The notes: generated from the letters alone by a model not told the origin. DNA of 21,998 nucleotides from an uncultured Streptococcus sp. (GCA_916048145.1 CAJZGT010000007.1:1-21998); one strand, 5' to 3'; shown: positions 13,961-21,998, counted from the stretch's first letter. Translations and numbers: made by a program.

Positions 13961-15757
13961 ATGGAACAAAAACACCGTTCAGAATTTCCAGAGAAGGAAC
14001 TTTGGGATTTAACAGCCCTATACCAAGACCGTGAGGATTTCTTGCGTGCAATCGAGAAGGCTCGCGAAGACATCAACCAATTTAGCCGTGATTACAAGGG
14101 TAATCTTCATACTTTTGAGGATTTTGAGAAGGCCTTTGCAGAATTGGAACAAATCTACATTCAGATGAGCCATATTGGAAACTATGGATTTATGCCTCAG
14201 ACGACAGACTATAGCAATGACGAATTTGCCAATATTGCCCAAGCTGGGATGGAATTCGAAACAGATGCCAGTGTAGCCTTGACCTTCTTTGACGATGCCT
14301 TGGTGGAAGCTGATGAGGAAGTCTTAGACCGTTTGGGTGAATTGCCTCACTTGACGGCAGCTATTCGTCAGGCCAAAATCAAAAAAGCCCACTATTTAGG
14401 GGCTGATGTGGAGAAGGCCTTGACCAATCTCGGTGAAGTTTTCTACAGTCCACAGGATATTTACACTAAGATGCGAGCTGGGGATTTCGAAATGGCTGAC
14501 TTTGAAGCCCATGGCAAGACCTACAAAAACAGCTTTGTGACTTATGAGAATTTCTACCAAAACCATGAGGACGCTGAGGTTCGTGAGAAATCATTCCGTT
14601 CTTTCTCAGAAGGACTCCGTAAGCACCAGAATACAGCTGCAGCAGCCTATCTAGCTCAGGTTAAGTCTGAAAAACTCTTGGCTGATATGAAGGGATATGA
14701 CTCTGTCTTTGATTATCTTCTGGCTGAACAAGAAGTGGACTGTGCTATGTTTGATCGTCAGATTGATCTCATCATGAAGGACTTTGCGCCAGTTGCTCAG
14801 AGATACCTCAAACATGTTGCCAAGGTGAATGGTCTTGAAAAGATGACCTTTGCAGACTGGAAATTGGACTTGGATAGCGCTCTTAATCCTCAAGTGACTA
14901 TTGACGACGCCTATGATTTGGTCATGAAGTCAGTAGAACCTTTGGGGCAAGAATATTGTCAGGAAGTTGCTCGCTATCAAGAAGAGCGCTGGGTGGACTT
15001 TGCTGCCAATAGTGGCAAGGATTCTGGTGGCTATGCAGCGGACCCATATCGCGTGCATCCTTATGTTCTCATGAGCTGGACAGGCCGTTTGAGCGATGTC
15101 TATACCTTGATTCATGAAATTGGGCATTCTGGTCAATTCATCTTTTCAGATAATCACCAAAGCTACTTCAACGCCCATATGTCGACCTACTATGTTGAAG
15201 CACCGTCAACCTTCAATGAATTGCTTTTAAGTGATTACTTGGAGCACCAGTCTGACGACCCACGTCAAAAACGTTTCGCTCTGGCTCACCGCTTGACAGA
15301 CACCTACTTCCATAACTTTATTACCCACCTTTTGGAAGCAGCCTTCCAGCGTAAGGTGTATACATTGATTGAAGAAGGAGAAACCTTTGGAGCAAGCAAA
15401 CTCAATAGTATTATGAAGGAAGTCTTGACGGATTTCTGGGGAGATGCCATTGAGATTGATGATGATGCAGCTCTGACTTGGATGCGCCAAGCTCACTACT
15501 ACATGGGCTTGTATAGCTACACTTACTCAGCAGGACTAGTCATCTCGACTGCGGGTTACCTTCATCTGAAACATTCAGAAACTGGAGCTGAAGATTGGCT
15601 TAACCTCCTCAAATCAGGTGGTAGCAAGACACCGCTTGAGTCAGCTATGATTATCGGAGCAGATATCTCTACAGATAAACCACTCCGTGATACCATCCAG
15701 TTCTTGTCAGACACGGTTGACCAGATTATCGCCTACAGTGCCCAGTTGGGAGAGTAA
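13961..15757 (+). CDS. pepF: Oligoendopeptidase F, M3B family metallopeptidase
   Basis: The 598-residue product is a full-length PepF, a cytoplasmic zinc peptidase that cuts peptides of about 7-17 residues. The zinc motif is HEIGH (385-389), with E413 in VEAPSTFNE as the probable third ligand. The helical N-terminal lobe (SEFPEKELWDLTALYQDRED) and the C-terminal Y-rich segment (YYMGLYSYTYSAGL) fit the family. The start ATG follows AAGAGGAAG. It lies ten bases after rsmE and may be the last gene of the prmA-rsmE-pepF unit. No strong terminator is seen after it. Confidence 0.95.
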   Translation: MEQKHRSEFPEKELWDLTALYQDREDFLRAIEKAREDINQFSRDYKGNLHTFEDFEKAFAELEQIYIQMSHIGNYGFMPQTTDYSNDEFANIAQAGMEFETDASVALTFFDDALVEADEEVLDRLGELPHLTAAIRQAKIKKAHYLGADVEKALTNLGEVFYSPQDIYTKMRAGDFEMADFEAHGKTYKNSFVTYENFYQNHEDAEVREKSFRSFSEGLRKHQNTAAAAYLAQVKSEKLLADMKGYDSVFDYLLAEQEVDCAMFDRQIDLIMKDFAPVAQRYLKHVAKVNGLEKMTFADWKLDLDSALNPQVTIDDAYDLVMKSVEPLGQEYCQEVARYQEERWVDFAANSGKDSGGYAADPYRVHPYVLMSWTGRLSDVYTLIHEIGHSGQFIFSDNHQSYFNAHMSTYYVEAPSTFNELLLSDYLEHQSDDPRQKRFALAHRLTDTYFHNFITHLLEAAFQRKVYTLIEEGETFGASKLNSIMKEVLTDFWGDAIEIDDDAALTWMRQAHYYMGLYSYTYSAGLVISTAGYLHLKHSETGAEDWLNLLKSGGSKTPLESAMIIGADISTDKPLRDTIQFLSDTVDQIIAYSAQLGE

Positions 15758-16067
15758 GGGAATAGAGAGGTTGTTCTAGAATGATGCTAGTGGGACTTTG
15801 GCTTTATTTGTAGTGATTGTCAAGAAAAGTGTTGAGGATCGTAATTGCAAAGCAGAATTAATAACGGAATCGGTATTACTAATCATCCTTTTTATTTTTT
15901 ATATGACTGAATTTAGTTAAGAAATTGATGGGGAGCTGTATATTACAATTTATAGTTAAGTTGTTTTATGTAATTATAGATGTAAGGTATAGATTTATAA
16001 ACAATTTTTAAGAATATCCTAATTCTTTAAAAATATAGAAAAGAGAACTGAGAGTAGAATTGAAAAA

Positions 16068-16107
16068 TATAGAAATATATAGAAATATATGATAAAATAT
16101 AAAATGT
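16068..16107 (+). repeat. Ten-base periodic repeat in the promoter of the choline-binding protein gene
   Basis: Four adjacent ten-base units start with TAT: TATAGAAATA twice, then TATGATAAAA and TATAAAATGT. The first two are identical. The period is close to one helical turn. The last two overlap the most likely -10 (TATAAA, 16098-16103). Confidence 0.6.
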
Positions 16108-16120
16108 AAACGCTTAAAAA
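16104..16120 (+). promoter_or_regulatory. Candidate cre site for CcpA
   Basis: ATGTAAACGCTTAAAAA fits the cre consensus WTGNNARCGNWWWCAWW at all but one position (A instead of C). It lies between the likely -10 and the start codon, where CcpA binding would repress. Confidence 0.4.
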
Positions 16121-16134
16121 GAAAGGTTAGATTA

Positions 16135-18693
16135 ATGAAAAAGGAACAAGTATTGCTTGGTTTGGGTTTGGCAACAGCAATGGCAACTGGTTTTACTAAT
16201 CACGTAAAAGCAGATGAATCAATAAACGAAAAATCTAGCAAAGTTAATGCTACTCAAGTTGAAACAAAAAAGGCAGAAGTAACGGAATCGGACGTTAAAA
16301 ATGCAGAAGTAAAACTAAATCAAGTAATTGATGAAGAAAAAAATGCTCAGAAAGTTGTTGATAAAATACAACAAGAGCATGCATCTGCTGTAACAAATAA
16401 GAACAAAGCAGATGATGCTTTGAAACAAGCCCAAGAATTTGCTAAACAAGCTAGTCCTGAAAAAATTAAAAATGCTGAAAAGGATCTTGTTGCTAAACAG
16501 ACAACAGTTCGGAAGTCAGAAGAAAGATTGTCAGAAGCAAAACAAGATGAGAAACAAGCCCAAGCAAGTGTTGAGAAACAACAAGCAGTTGTTAATAAGG
16601 CAAAAGCTCAAGTTAACCAGCGAGTAGTTGATGTAAAAAAAGCACAAAACAAAGTAGCAGAAGTAGAGAAAGCTTTTGATTGGAATACACTACGCGAGCT
16701 TCAACAAGCAACTGGTAAATTGGATGCGAAAGTGAAGGCGGACCAAGATAAAGTAAATTCTCTAACTAATTCAGTATCAAAAGCAGAGCAAGAAAGAAAA
16801 GCGCTTGTAGAGAGAGGAAATAAGAACCGTTCTACTCTTGAAAAGAATTTAAAATCAGCTGGGAATGAGTTTTTAACAGTTACGGTCCCTCACGAGATTC
16901 AATCAAATTCTGTTAGCGAGAGTGATTCCAAGACTCCTCCACTTGAGGAAAAAACTTTCGTAGGAAGTGATGGGAAGACATATTATGTTGCTGCAAATGA
17001 AGATGTGAATTTTAGCGGAGAAAGAACAGAAACTATCATTGTTTCATCTAAAGATTATGTCAGCGATCCTCATGTGGTTGATTATAAAAAGGTTTCTGAA
17101 GAAGTTCGTAAATACTTAATTGAATTGCGTAGAATCAATGGTATTGATATTCCAGTGCCAGCTGTGACTGACAAGGCTCTGAGATATGCAAAAGCGAGAG
17201 CAAATGAAATGGTGGCAAATAATAAATTGTCACATGATACAAAATTGAAAAATCAAGATTTTGGTTTTAAGGATGCGACTGAAAATGCAACAGCTGGTTC
17301 GGTTCCAGAAAAGAGCCTGTTAAGTGAAAAAGAACTTGCTTATAAAGCGGTCTTATCTTACTTTAATGATTATAGAAATGCCTCGTTATATGGCTCATCA
17401 GATCCAGAAGAAGCACATAGACGTAACTATGGTCATAGAATTCCATTGCTAGCAGCTTCTGGGACAGGGATGGCTGTCGGAGCATCCTCTAGCGAAAAAA
17501 CAAGCTATGGAAATTATGGAGTGTTAACATTTATTAGTGAGAATAAAGATGTTTATGGAATACTTCCTTCTGGAGCTGAAGAGTATAGTAGTTATTTTTT
17601 AGCAAGAGCAGAAAATAAAGATAGTAATCCAGATTATAGCGAATTTTACTTTAATGGGAAACGAGTAAAATTCTTGCCTAAAATAACCTTCCGTTATGTT
17701 TGGAATGAAATCACACATCCTAAAAATCCAGCTTATACAAAAGCTAAAGAGGCTCTAGATAGTTTCAACCGAAAACAAAGAAACGAAGAAGCTTTAATGA
17801 GGGATAAACTTTCATCGCTAAACAAAAATCTTACAATTGCTAAAACAACATTGAATACAGATCAAAAAAATCTGGATAAAACTAAAAAACGTCTTTCAGA
17901 TTTAACAAAACAAAATCAATCCAAGTTAAACGTTTTAAAATCTGCTAAATCTGAGTTGAGTAAACAACAAACTGCGTTAAATATTGCTAAATCTGAACTT
18001 TCGAAGCAAGAATCTCAATTAAATCGATTGAAAGTAATCAAAAATAATAAATCTCATGCTAGTAAGAATGCGGAACAGTCATTAGTTAATGCTAAAAACG
18101 ATTTGTTGAAAGCTCAACAATATGTTCTTGTCCTCAAAAATGCTCCAAGAAAACTCGATGAAGCTAAAAAAAGTTTGATGATCGCTAAACAGAAGCTTGA
18201 GGAATCTAAAAAAGCACTTGAAAATTCAAATGCTAAATTAAAAAATGCAAAAGTTAAAAAGGAAGCTGCTAAGAAAGAATACATCAAAGCATATGAAGCC
18301 TATAAGTTAAAAGTAAGACTTGCTTCAACAGGAAGTTGGATTCAATCATCTGGTCGTTGGTGGTATAGACATAACAATGGTTCCTATACATCCAATGGAT
18401 GGGAACTAATCAATGGGAAATGGTATCATTTTGATCGCTCGGGTTGGATGCAGACTGGATGGGTTCAATCAGGTAGTTCGTGGTATTATCTCAGTGGTTC
18501 AGGGGATATGCAAACAGGATGGGTCAAATCAAGTGGCTCATGGTACTATTTGAATAGCTCAGGTTCTATGCAAACAGGATGGTTCACTGTTTCAGGGAAA
18601 TGGTATTATGCATACAGTTCTGGCGCTTTAGCAGTCAATACAACTACACCTGATGGATATCATGTCAATTACAATGGGGAATGGATTAAATAG
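16135..18693 (+). CDS. Choline-binding surface protein with coiled coils and a CAP-like SEC10/PgrA domain
   Basis: The 852-residue product starts with a signal peptide, cut probably after HVKA (residue 26). Residues 40-240 form a charged coiled coil rich in Ala, Lys, Gln and Glu. Residues 310-520 resemble the CAP-like part of SEC10/PgrA surface-exclusion proteins (EVRKYLIELRRINGIDIPVP, later YFNGKRVKFLPK). A second coiled coil runs from about 535 to 725. Residues 732-852 are choline-binding repeats of the type TGWVQSGSSWYYLSGSGDMQ, about five units, ending VNTTTPDGYHVNYNGEWIK. There is no LPXTG motif and no YSIRK motif. The protein would sit on teichoic acid choline, with the CAP domain displayed between two helical stalks. 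Its role is unknown: adhesion, or surface exclusion in conjugation, are possibilities. The start follows AAAGG. Confidence 0.9.
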   Translation: MKKEQVLLGLGLATAMATGFTNHVKADESINEKSSKVNATQVETKKAEVTESDVKNAEVKLNQVIDEEKNAQKVVDKIQQEHASAVTNKNKADDALKQAQEFAKQASPEKIKNAEKDLVAKQTTVRKSEERLSEAKQDEKQAQASVEKQQAVVNKAKAQVNQRVVDVKKAQNKVAEVEKAFDWNTLRELQQATGKLDAKVKADQDKVNSLTNSVSKAEQERKALVERGNKNRSTLEKNLKSAGNEFLTVTVPHEIQSNSVSESDSKTPPLEEKTFVGSDGKTYYVAANEDVNFSGERTETIIVSSKDYVSDPHVVDYKKVSEEVRKYLIELRRINGIDIPVPAVTDKALRYAKARANEMVANNKLSHDTKLKNQDFGFKDATENATAGSVPEKSLLSEKELAYKAVLSYFNDYRNASLYGSSDPEEAHRRNYGHRIPLLAASGTGMAVGASSSEKTSYGNYGVLTFISENKDVYGILPSGAEEYSSYFLARAENKDSNPDYSEFYFNGKRVKFLPKITFRYVWNEITHPKNPAYTKAKEALDSFNRKQRNEEALMRDKLSSLNKNLTIAKTTLNTDQKNLDKTKKRLSDLTKQNQSKLNVLKSAKSELSKQQTALNIAKSELSKQESQLNRLKVIKNNKSHASKNAEQSLVNAKNDLLKAQQYVLVLKNAPRKLDEAKKSLMIAKQKLEESKKALENSNAKLKNAKVKKEAAKKEYIKAYEAYKLKVRLASTGSWIQSSGRWWYRHNNGSYTSNGWELINGKWYHFDRSGWMQTGWVQSGSSWYYLSGSGDMQTGWVKSSGSWYYLNSSGSMQTGWFTVSGKWYYAYSSGALAVNTTTPDGYHVNYNGEWIK

Positions 18694-18740
18694 AGAGTTC
18701 TGTGCTATTTAAAAAGATTAATACAAACTCTCATTTTTTT
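18693..18740 (+). terminator. Probable terminator of the choline-binding protein gene
   Basis: GAGAGTT (18693-18699) and AACTCTC (18726-18732) pair, with a long loop, followed by ATTTTTTT. It begins on the last base of the stop codon. Confidence 0.5.
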
Positions 18741-18779
18741 CAGTATAGTATAACCATCAAATATAGAGAGTTATAACTA

Positions 18780-18825
18780 ATTGCAATACATAAAAAATAT
18801 AAAAATTTGAAAACAATATTGCAAT
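18780..18825. repeat. Paired ATTGCAAT palindromes upstream of the aquaporin gene
   Basis: The 8-bp palindrome ATTGCAAT occurs at 18780-18787 and 18818-18825, with centres 38 bases apart. Together with one flanking base each they also form an inverted repeat. They lie 27 bases or more upstream of the promoter and could bind a regulator. This is inferred from symmetry only. Confidence 0.4.
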
Positions 18826-18851
18826 ATACATGAAATTTCCAATCAATTTTC

Positions 18852-18880
18852 TTGAAACCCTTTCCTTCTTTTGATAGACT
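18852..18880 (+). promoter_or_regulatory. Probable promoter of the aquaporin gene
   Basis: TTGAAA (18852-18857), a 17-base spacer and TAGACT (18875-18880), about 32 bases before the ATG. Confidence 0.55.
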
Positions 18881-18912
18881 AGTATCTAGTTTTTGAAAAA
18901 AGGAGAAAGAAA

Positions 18913-19581
18913 ATGAAAAAATTTGTCGCTGAGTTAATCGGTACGTTCATGCTTGTGTTCATCGGAACAGGAGCTGTTGTTTTTGGGAATGGTCTTGAGG
19001 GACTTGGACACCTTGGAATTGCTTTTGCCTTTGGTTTGGCAATCGTAGTCGCAGCTTTCTCAATCGGAACTGTTTCAGGTGCTCACTTGAACCCAGCTGT
19101 TTCGATTGCTATGTTTGTTAACAAACGTTTGTCATCCTCAGAGCTTGTAAACTACATCCTTGGACAAGTGGTTGGTGCTTTTATTGCTTCTGGCGCTGTC
19201 TTCTTCCTCTTGGCTAACTCAGGTATGTCAACTGCTAGTCTTGGTGAAAATGCCTTGGCAAACGGTGTCACTGTTTTTGGTGGTTTCTTGTTTGAAGTCA
19301 TCGCAACTTTCTTGTTTGTCTTGGTTATTATGACCGTGACTTCAGAAAGCAAGGGCAATGGCGCGATTGCTGGTTTGGTAATCGGTTTGTCCTTGATGGC
19401 GATGATTCTTGTGGGATTGAACATTACTGGACTTTCAGTAAACCCAGCTCGTAGCTTGGCACCAGCTGTCTTGGTAGGTGGCGCAGCCCTTCAACAAGTA
19501 TGGATTTTCATCCTTGCCCCAATCGTTGGTGGTGTTCTTGCAGCCCTCGTTGCTAAAAACTTCCTTGGAACTGAAGAATAA
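18913..19581 (+). CDS. Aquaporin (MIP family channel)
   Basis: The 222-residue product has six membrane helices and both pore loops: HLNPAVS (N60) and SVNPARS (N177). NPARS, not NPARD, puts it on the aquaporin side and away from glycerol facilitators. By hand alignment with E. coli AqpZ, the selectivity filter would be Phe40, Ile165, Leu174 and Arg180, where AqpZ has Phe, His, Thr and Arg. The filter is thus more hydrophobic than in a water channel. Related streptococcal aquaporins have been reported to pass hydrogen peroxide or other small molecules, which fits a peroxide-producing streptococcus, but the substrate here is inferred. The start ATG follows AAGGAG. The gene has its own promoter and terminator. 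Confidence 0.93.
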   Translation: MKKFVAELIGTFMLVFIGTGAVVFGNGLEGLGHLGIAFAFGLAIVVAAFSIGTVSGAHLNPAVSIAMFVNKRLSSSELVNYILGQVVGAFIASGAVFFLLANSGMSTASLGENALANGVTVFGGFLFEVIATFLFVLVIMTVTSESKGNGAIAGLVIGLSLMAMILVGLNITGLSVNPARSLAPAVLVGGAALQQVWIFILAPIVGGVLAALVAKNFLGTEE

Positions 19582-19590
19582 TTGAAACTT

Positions 19591-19629
19591 AAAAAGCCTT
19601 GCTCCTCATGATGAGGAACAGGGCTTTTT
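19591..19629 (+). terminator. Terminator of the aquaporin gene
   Basis: AAAAAGCC and GGCTTTTT enclose an inner stem TCCTC/GAGGA with a small internal loop. T and A runs on both sides could make it work in both directions, although queF is separated from it by the BOX element. Confidence 0.85.
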
Positions 19630-19634
19630 CGTAT

Positions 19635-19749
19635 GATACTCTTCGAAAATCTCTTCAAACCACGTCAACTTCATTTACAACCTCAAAGCAGTGCTTTGAG
19701 CAGCCTGCGGCTAGCTTCCTAGTTTGCTTTTTGATTTTCATTGAGTATG
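19635..19749 (+). repeat. BOX element (boxA and boxC, no boxB)
   Basis: ATACTCTTCGAAAATCTCTT at the left and GCGGCTAGCTTCCTAGTTTG then TTTGATTTTCATTGAGTAT at the right are the known boxA and boxC sequences of the pneumococcal BOX repeat. The boxB unit between them is missing; only a short joining part with CAAAGCAGTGCTTTG remains. BOX elements are small non-coding repeats of S. pneumoniae and close relatives and can form hairpins. This one ends three bases before the stop codon of queF. Confidence 0.9.
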
Positions 19750-19752
19750 AGT

Positions 19753-20244
19753 TTAACGGTTGTCAATCTTCTCTGGGTAGAGGTCGTGTTGGAAGAGGCG
19801 TTGTTCTGCCAAGCCTTCATACTTAGTTCCTGGCTTACCGTAGTTGTAGTAGGGGTCAATTGAGATGCCACCGCGCGGTGTGAATTTTCCCCAAACCTCC
19901 AAATAGCGAGGGTCTAGCAAGTTGACCAAGTCTTTCCCGATGGTGTTGATACAGTTTTCGTGGAAATCCCCATGATTTCGGTAGCTAAAGAGGTAGAGTT
20001 TGAGGGATTTTGACTCGACACAGAGCTTGTCAGGAATGTAGGAAATATAAATGGTTGCAAAGTCTGGCTGAGCAGTGATGGGACAAAGTGAGGTAAATTC
20101 AGGGCAGTTGAATTTGATGAAATAGTCATTTTCCACATGACGATTGTCAAAGGATTCGAGGACTTCTGGTTGATACTCGAAAATGTAGTTGGTTTCTTTG
20201 TTGCCGAGGAGGCTGAGGTTTTTCATTTCTTCTTGTTGTGACAT
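19753..20244 (-). CDS. queF: NADPH-dependent 7-cyano-7-deazaguanine reductase QueF
   Basis: QueF reduces the nitrile preQ0 to the amine preQ1, the last free-base step toward queuosine in tRNA. The 163-residue product is of the short (unimodular) type. The catalytic Cys54 is in [13 protein letters not shown] with Asp61, and the NADPH-binding motif is [21 protein letters not shown] follows. The start ATG has only a weak purine-rich RBS. It is the last gene of queC-queD-queE-queF, 18 bases after queE. A BOX element abuts its 3' end. Confidence 0.96.
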   Translation of the reverse strand: MSQQEEMKNLSLLGNKETNYIFEYQPEVLESFDNRHVENDYFIKFNCPEFTSLCPITAQPDFATIYISYIPDKLCVESKSLKLYLFSYRNHGDFHENCINTIGKDLVNLLDPRYLEVWGKFTPRGGISIDPYYNYGKPGTKYEGLAEQRLFQHDLYPEKIDNR

Positions 20245-20262
20245 GATTTTTTCTTTCTAATC

Positions 20263-20979
20263 TTAAACACCACGTTGGTTATCGTAGAGGAGGGTATGGA
20301 GTTGAGGAAGGACGCGGACATTGCCCCAGCTATCATCAGCGGCGATGCGTTCCCAAAGCTCTTTGAGTCGGTCTAGTTGGTCTTGGACAATATTGCCTGT
20401 AGCCTTGGGCTCAGGATTTCCTGCAGATAAGAAAAGAACATCTGGTTGGTAACGTTCTTGTATGCCTCTGGCAAAGGCCAAATCTGCATCGTCAAAGACA
20501 GGGATTTTAAAGGTGACCTTATCTGGATCCAGTTGGGAAACGATAAAGTCCAAAGTTTCAAAGTTGACTTCCATCTTGGATGAAGGAGGTTTTGGACTCA
20601 GAGTAACCTGGTCGATGTCTTTTAACCAATTTTGCCAGCGAGAGCCTTGAGTCTCGACAGCAAGGGTGACACCGCGTTCCTTGAGCTTGGTGACCAATTC
20701 AGCCATGTTGGCTGCTAGGATAGCAGGATTTCCCCCAGATAGGGTTACATAGTCGTAGCTCCCCAATTTATCCAAGGCAGCAATGACCTCGTCAGCAGTC
20801 ATACGAGTTGGCTTTTCAGAGCCATCCCAAGTAAAGGCAGAATCGCACCAGTCGCAGTGGTAGTCGCAACCAGCAGTGCGGACAAACATGGTTTTCTGCC
20901 CGATAGCACGACCTTCGCCTTGAAAGGTTGGGCCAAAAATTTCTAGAACTGGTAGTTTGAGGACACGTTCCCTAGTCAT
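20263..20979 (-). CDS. queE: 7-carboxy-7-deazaguanine synthase QueE (radical SAM)
   Basis: QueE converts 6-carboxy-tetrahydropterin to 7-carboxy-7-deazaguanine. The 238-residue product has EIFGPTFQGEG (13-23), the cluster-binding CDYHCDWC (Cys38, Cys42, Cys45, a Cx3Cx2C pattern), the SAM-binding LSGGNPA and the conserved VETQGS and LSPKPPSS. It overlaps the end of queD by eight bases, so translation is coupled. The family's key residues are all present. Confidence 0.95.
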   Translation of the reverse strand: MTRERVLKLPVLEIFGPTFQGEGRAIGQKTMFVRTAGCDYHCDWCDSAFTWDGSEKPTRMTADEVIAALDKLGSYDYVTLSGGNPAILAANMAELVTKLKERGVTLAVETQGSRWQNWLKDIDQVTLSPKPPSSKMEVNFETLDFIVSQLDPDKVTFKIPVFDDADLAFARGIQERYQPDVLFLSAGNPEPKATGNIVQDQLDRLKELWERIAADDSWGNVRVLPQLHTLLYDNQRGV

Positions 20980-21415
20980 CTAACCACTCCCGTCTAAACT
21001 CCGCAAAGGCAGTCGGAGTTTCATAGAGGCGAACATATTCCAAACGGAGACCGCGCTCGTCTGGCAACTCTTGGTTCATGGTTTGGAAAATCCAGTAAAC
21101 CATATTTTCAGCAGTCGTGTTCATATAAGGAAGGGTTTCATTGAGATAGCGATGATCCAAGTGGGGCTCTAAGTAGTTCTTGTAGATCGCTTTGATGTCT
21201 CCGAAATCGTAGGTCATGCCCCGTTCATCTAAAAATCCACTGACAGCAATCTGCAGATGATAGGTGTGGCCGTGCAGGGATTTACATTTTCCCTCATAGT
21301 GAAAGAGGTGGTGGGCAGCATCGAAGGTAAACTCTTTTGATACCAAGGTTCTGTGAGGATTGTAGACAAGATACTCCCCAGTTTCCTGTTTGATTTCTTT
21401 GGGTGCAAAAAACAT
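20972..21415 (-). CDS. queD: 6-carboxy-5,6,7,8-tetrahydropterin synthase QueD
   Basis: QueD turns dihydroneopterin triphosphate into 6-carboxy-tetrahydropterin. The start is ATG 21415, giving 147 residues ([20 protein letters not shown]). A longer upstream frame lies inside queC and is not used. The T-fold signature has the zinc histidines in FDAAHHLFH and LHGHTYH (H35 or H36, H48, H50) and the catalytic Cys44. TAATG joins the queC stop to this start, and AAAGGAG lies just upstream within queC. Confidence 0.95.
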   Translation of the reverse strand: MFFAPKEIKQETGEYLVYNPHRTLVSKEFTFDAAHHLFHYEGKCKSLHGHTYHLQIAVSGFLDERGMTYDFGDIKAIYKNYLEPHLDHRYLNETLPYMNTTAENMVYWIFQTMNQELPDERGLRLEYVRLYETPTAFAEFRREWLDD

Positions 21416-21998
21416 TAGGCTTCTCCTTTCTGTGAGAGATAAACATCTAGACCATGTTGACGTAGGTGGCAGGCTGGGCAATCTCCACAGCCACTTCCAA
21501 TAATCCCGTTGTAGCAGGTCAAGGTCTTTTCACGAACATAGTCAAAGGCACCGAGTTGGTCGGCTAATTCCCAAGTTTCAGCCTTGTCTAGCCACATGAG
21601 AGGTGTTTGGATAACAAAGTCGTAATCCATAGCAAGGTTGAGGGTAACATTGAGAGATTTGACAAAGACATCTCGGCAATCGGGGTAGCCTGAGAAGTCT
21701 GTCTCGCAGACACCTGTCACGATATCTTTAATACCCCGTTGCTTAGCAAGGACTGCCGCAAAGGATAGAAAGAGGTGGTTGCGACCGTCAACGAAGGTAT
21801 TGGGAACCTCCCCCTCTTTTTGCTCAATCTCTAGATTAGAAGTCAGGGCATTTTCAGTGATTTGCCCCAGTAGAGACATATCTAGGATATGATGACGAAT
21901 CCTCTGTTCCTTAGCGATTTCTCTAGCGACTTGAATTTCGAGATGATGGCGTTGGCCGTAGGCAAAGGTAACGGCTTCGACCGTTTCATAGTGTTCTT
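21415..21998 (-). CDS. queC: 7-cyano-7-deazaguanine synthase QueC, N-terminus outside the window
   Basis: QueC uses ATP and ammonia to turn 7-carboxy-7-deazaguanine into preQ0. The frame is open to the window edge ([20 protein letters not shown]), so the first residues, including the SGGQDS PP-loop, are outside. The visible part has [29 protein letters not shown] and the zinc-binding [19 protein letters not shown] near the end. The coding stop (TAA) overlaps the queD ATG by one base. A preQ1 riboswitch, if present, would lie upstream beyond the right edge. Confidence 0.95.
   Translation of the reverse strand, partial: EHYETVEAVTFAYGQRHHLEIQVAREIAKEQRIRHHILDMSLLGQITENALTSNLEIEQKEGEVPNTFVDGRNHLFLSFAAVLAKQRGIKDIVTGVCETDFSGYPDCRDVFVKSLNVTLNLAMDYDFVIQTPLMWLDKAETWELADQLGAFDYVREKTLTCYNGIIGSGCGDCPACHLRQHGLDVYLSQKGEA

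Larger units (their letters stand above)
15758..16134. other. AT-rich intergenic region upstream of the choline-binding protein gene
   Basis: No gene is seen. The first 130 bases have mixed composition and several stop codons in all frames. The rest is very AT-rich. Close to the gene lie a 10-bp periodic repeat (16068-16107), possible -10 elements and a cre-like site (16104-16120). A pair of TGTAA boxes (TGTAAT at 15969, TGTAAG at 15981) is spaced six bases apart. Confidence 0.5.

Noticed and set aside
15782..15811. Short frame after pepF starting ATG CTA GTG
   Set aside because: Nine codons only, without a ribosome binding site.
15969..15986. WalR/VicR-type box TGTAAT-N6-TGTAAG upstream of the choline-binding protein gene
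   Set aside because: The spacing is six bases and not the required five, and it lies about 150 bases from the gene.
16190..18330. Repetitive coding sequence of the surface protein as a CRISPR array or tandem DNA repeat
   Set aside because: The repetition is heptad-like at protein level from coiled coils; there are no regular DNA repeats with spacers.
19599..19826. Plus-strand frame of 75 codons after the aquaporin gene
   Set aside because: It is made of the terminator, the BOX element and antisense queF sequence.

Overview
The window is chromosomal DNA from a streptococcus of the mitis/pneumoniae group. The evidence is an AT-rich genome with Gram-positive ribosome binding sites, a BOX repeat of the pneumococcal type, a choline-binding surface protein, a HicAB pair and a queCDEF cluster, all of the kind found in S. 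pneumoniae and its relatives. No species name can be given from the sequence alone.

Left part (1-7850). A MgrA/Mga-type regulator opens the window, but its reading frame breaks nine codons after the natural start. An LtrA-like membrane protein follows on the minus strand. It lies between two degraded copies of a tRNA-Lys 3' end, each followed by similar non-coding sequence, and between two small palindromes that look like insertion-sequence ends. Next come a two-gene plus-strand operon (a membrane protein with a possible permuted NlpC/P60-like domain, then an AI-2E family transporter), a minus-strand tRNA-Lys, an HdeD-like membrane protein and a second tRNA-Lys. This part reads as an old integration zone downstream of tRNA-Lys whose mobile elements have mostly decayed.

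Middle part (7850-13950). A strong 6S RNA candidate ends only ten bases before the second tRNA-Lys. It is followed by rarA on the minus strand, a small unknown two-gene unit with its own promoter and terminator, and the hicA-hicB toxin-antitoxin pair with repeats in its promoter. Then come a DUF3013 gene with a Nudix hydrolase, and prmA-rsmE, which encode modification enzymes for ribosomal protein L11 and 16S rRNA.

Right part (13961-21998). An oligoendopeptidase F gene lies next to rsmE. It is followed by an AT-rich gene for a large choline-binding protein that joins two coiled coils, a CAP-like surface-exclusion domain and choline-binding repeats. An aquaporin gene comes next, then a BOX element. 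The minus-strand queC-queD-queE-queF operon makes preQ1, the queuosine precursor, and queC runs off the right edge. The housekeeping genes are intact and tightly packed. The unusual material is the frameshifted regulator, the tRNA-Lys relics, the small unknown cassette and the chimeric surface protein.
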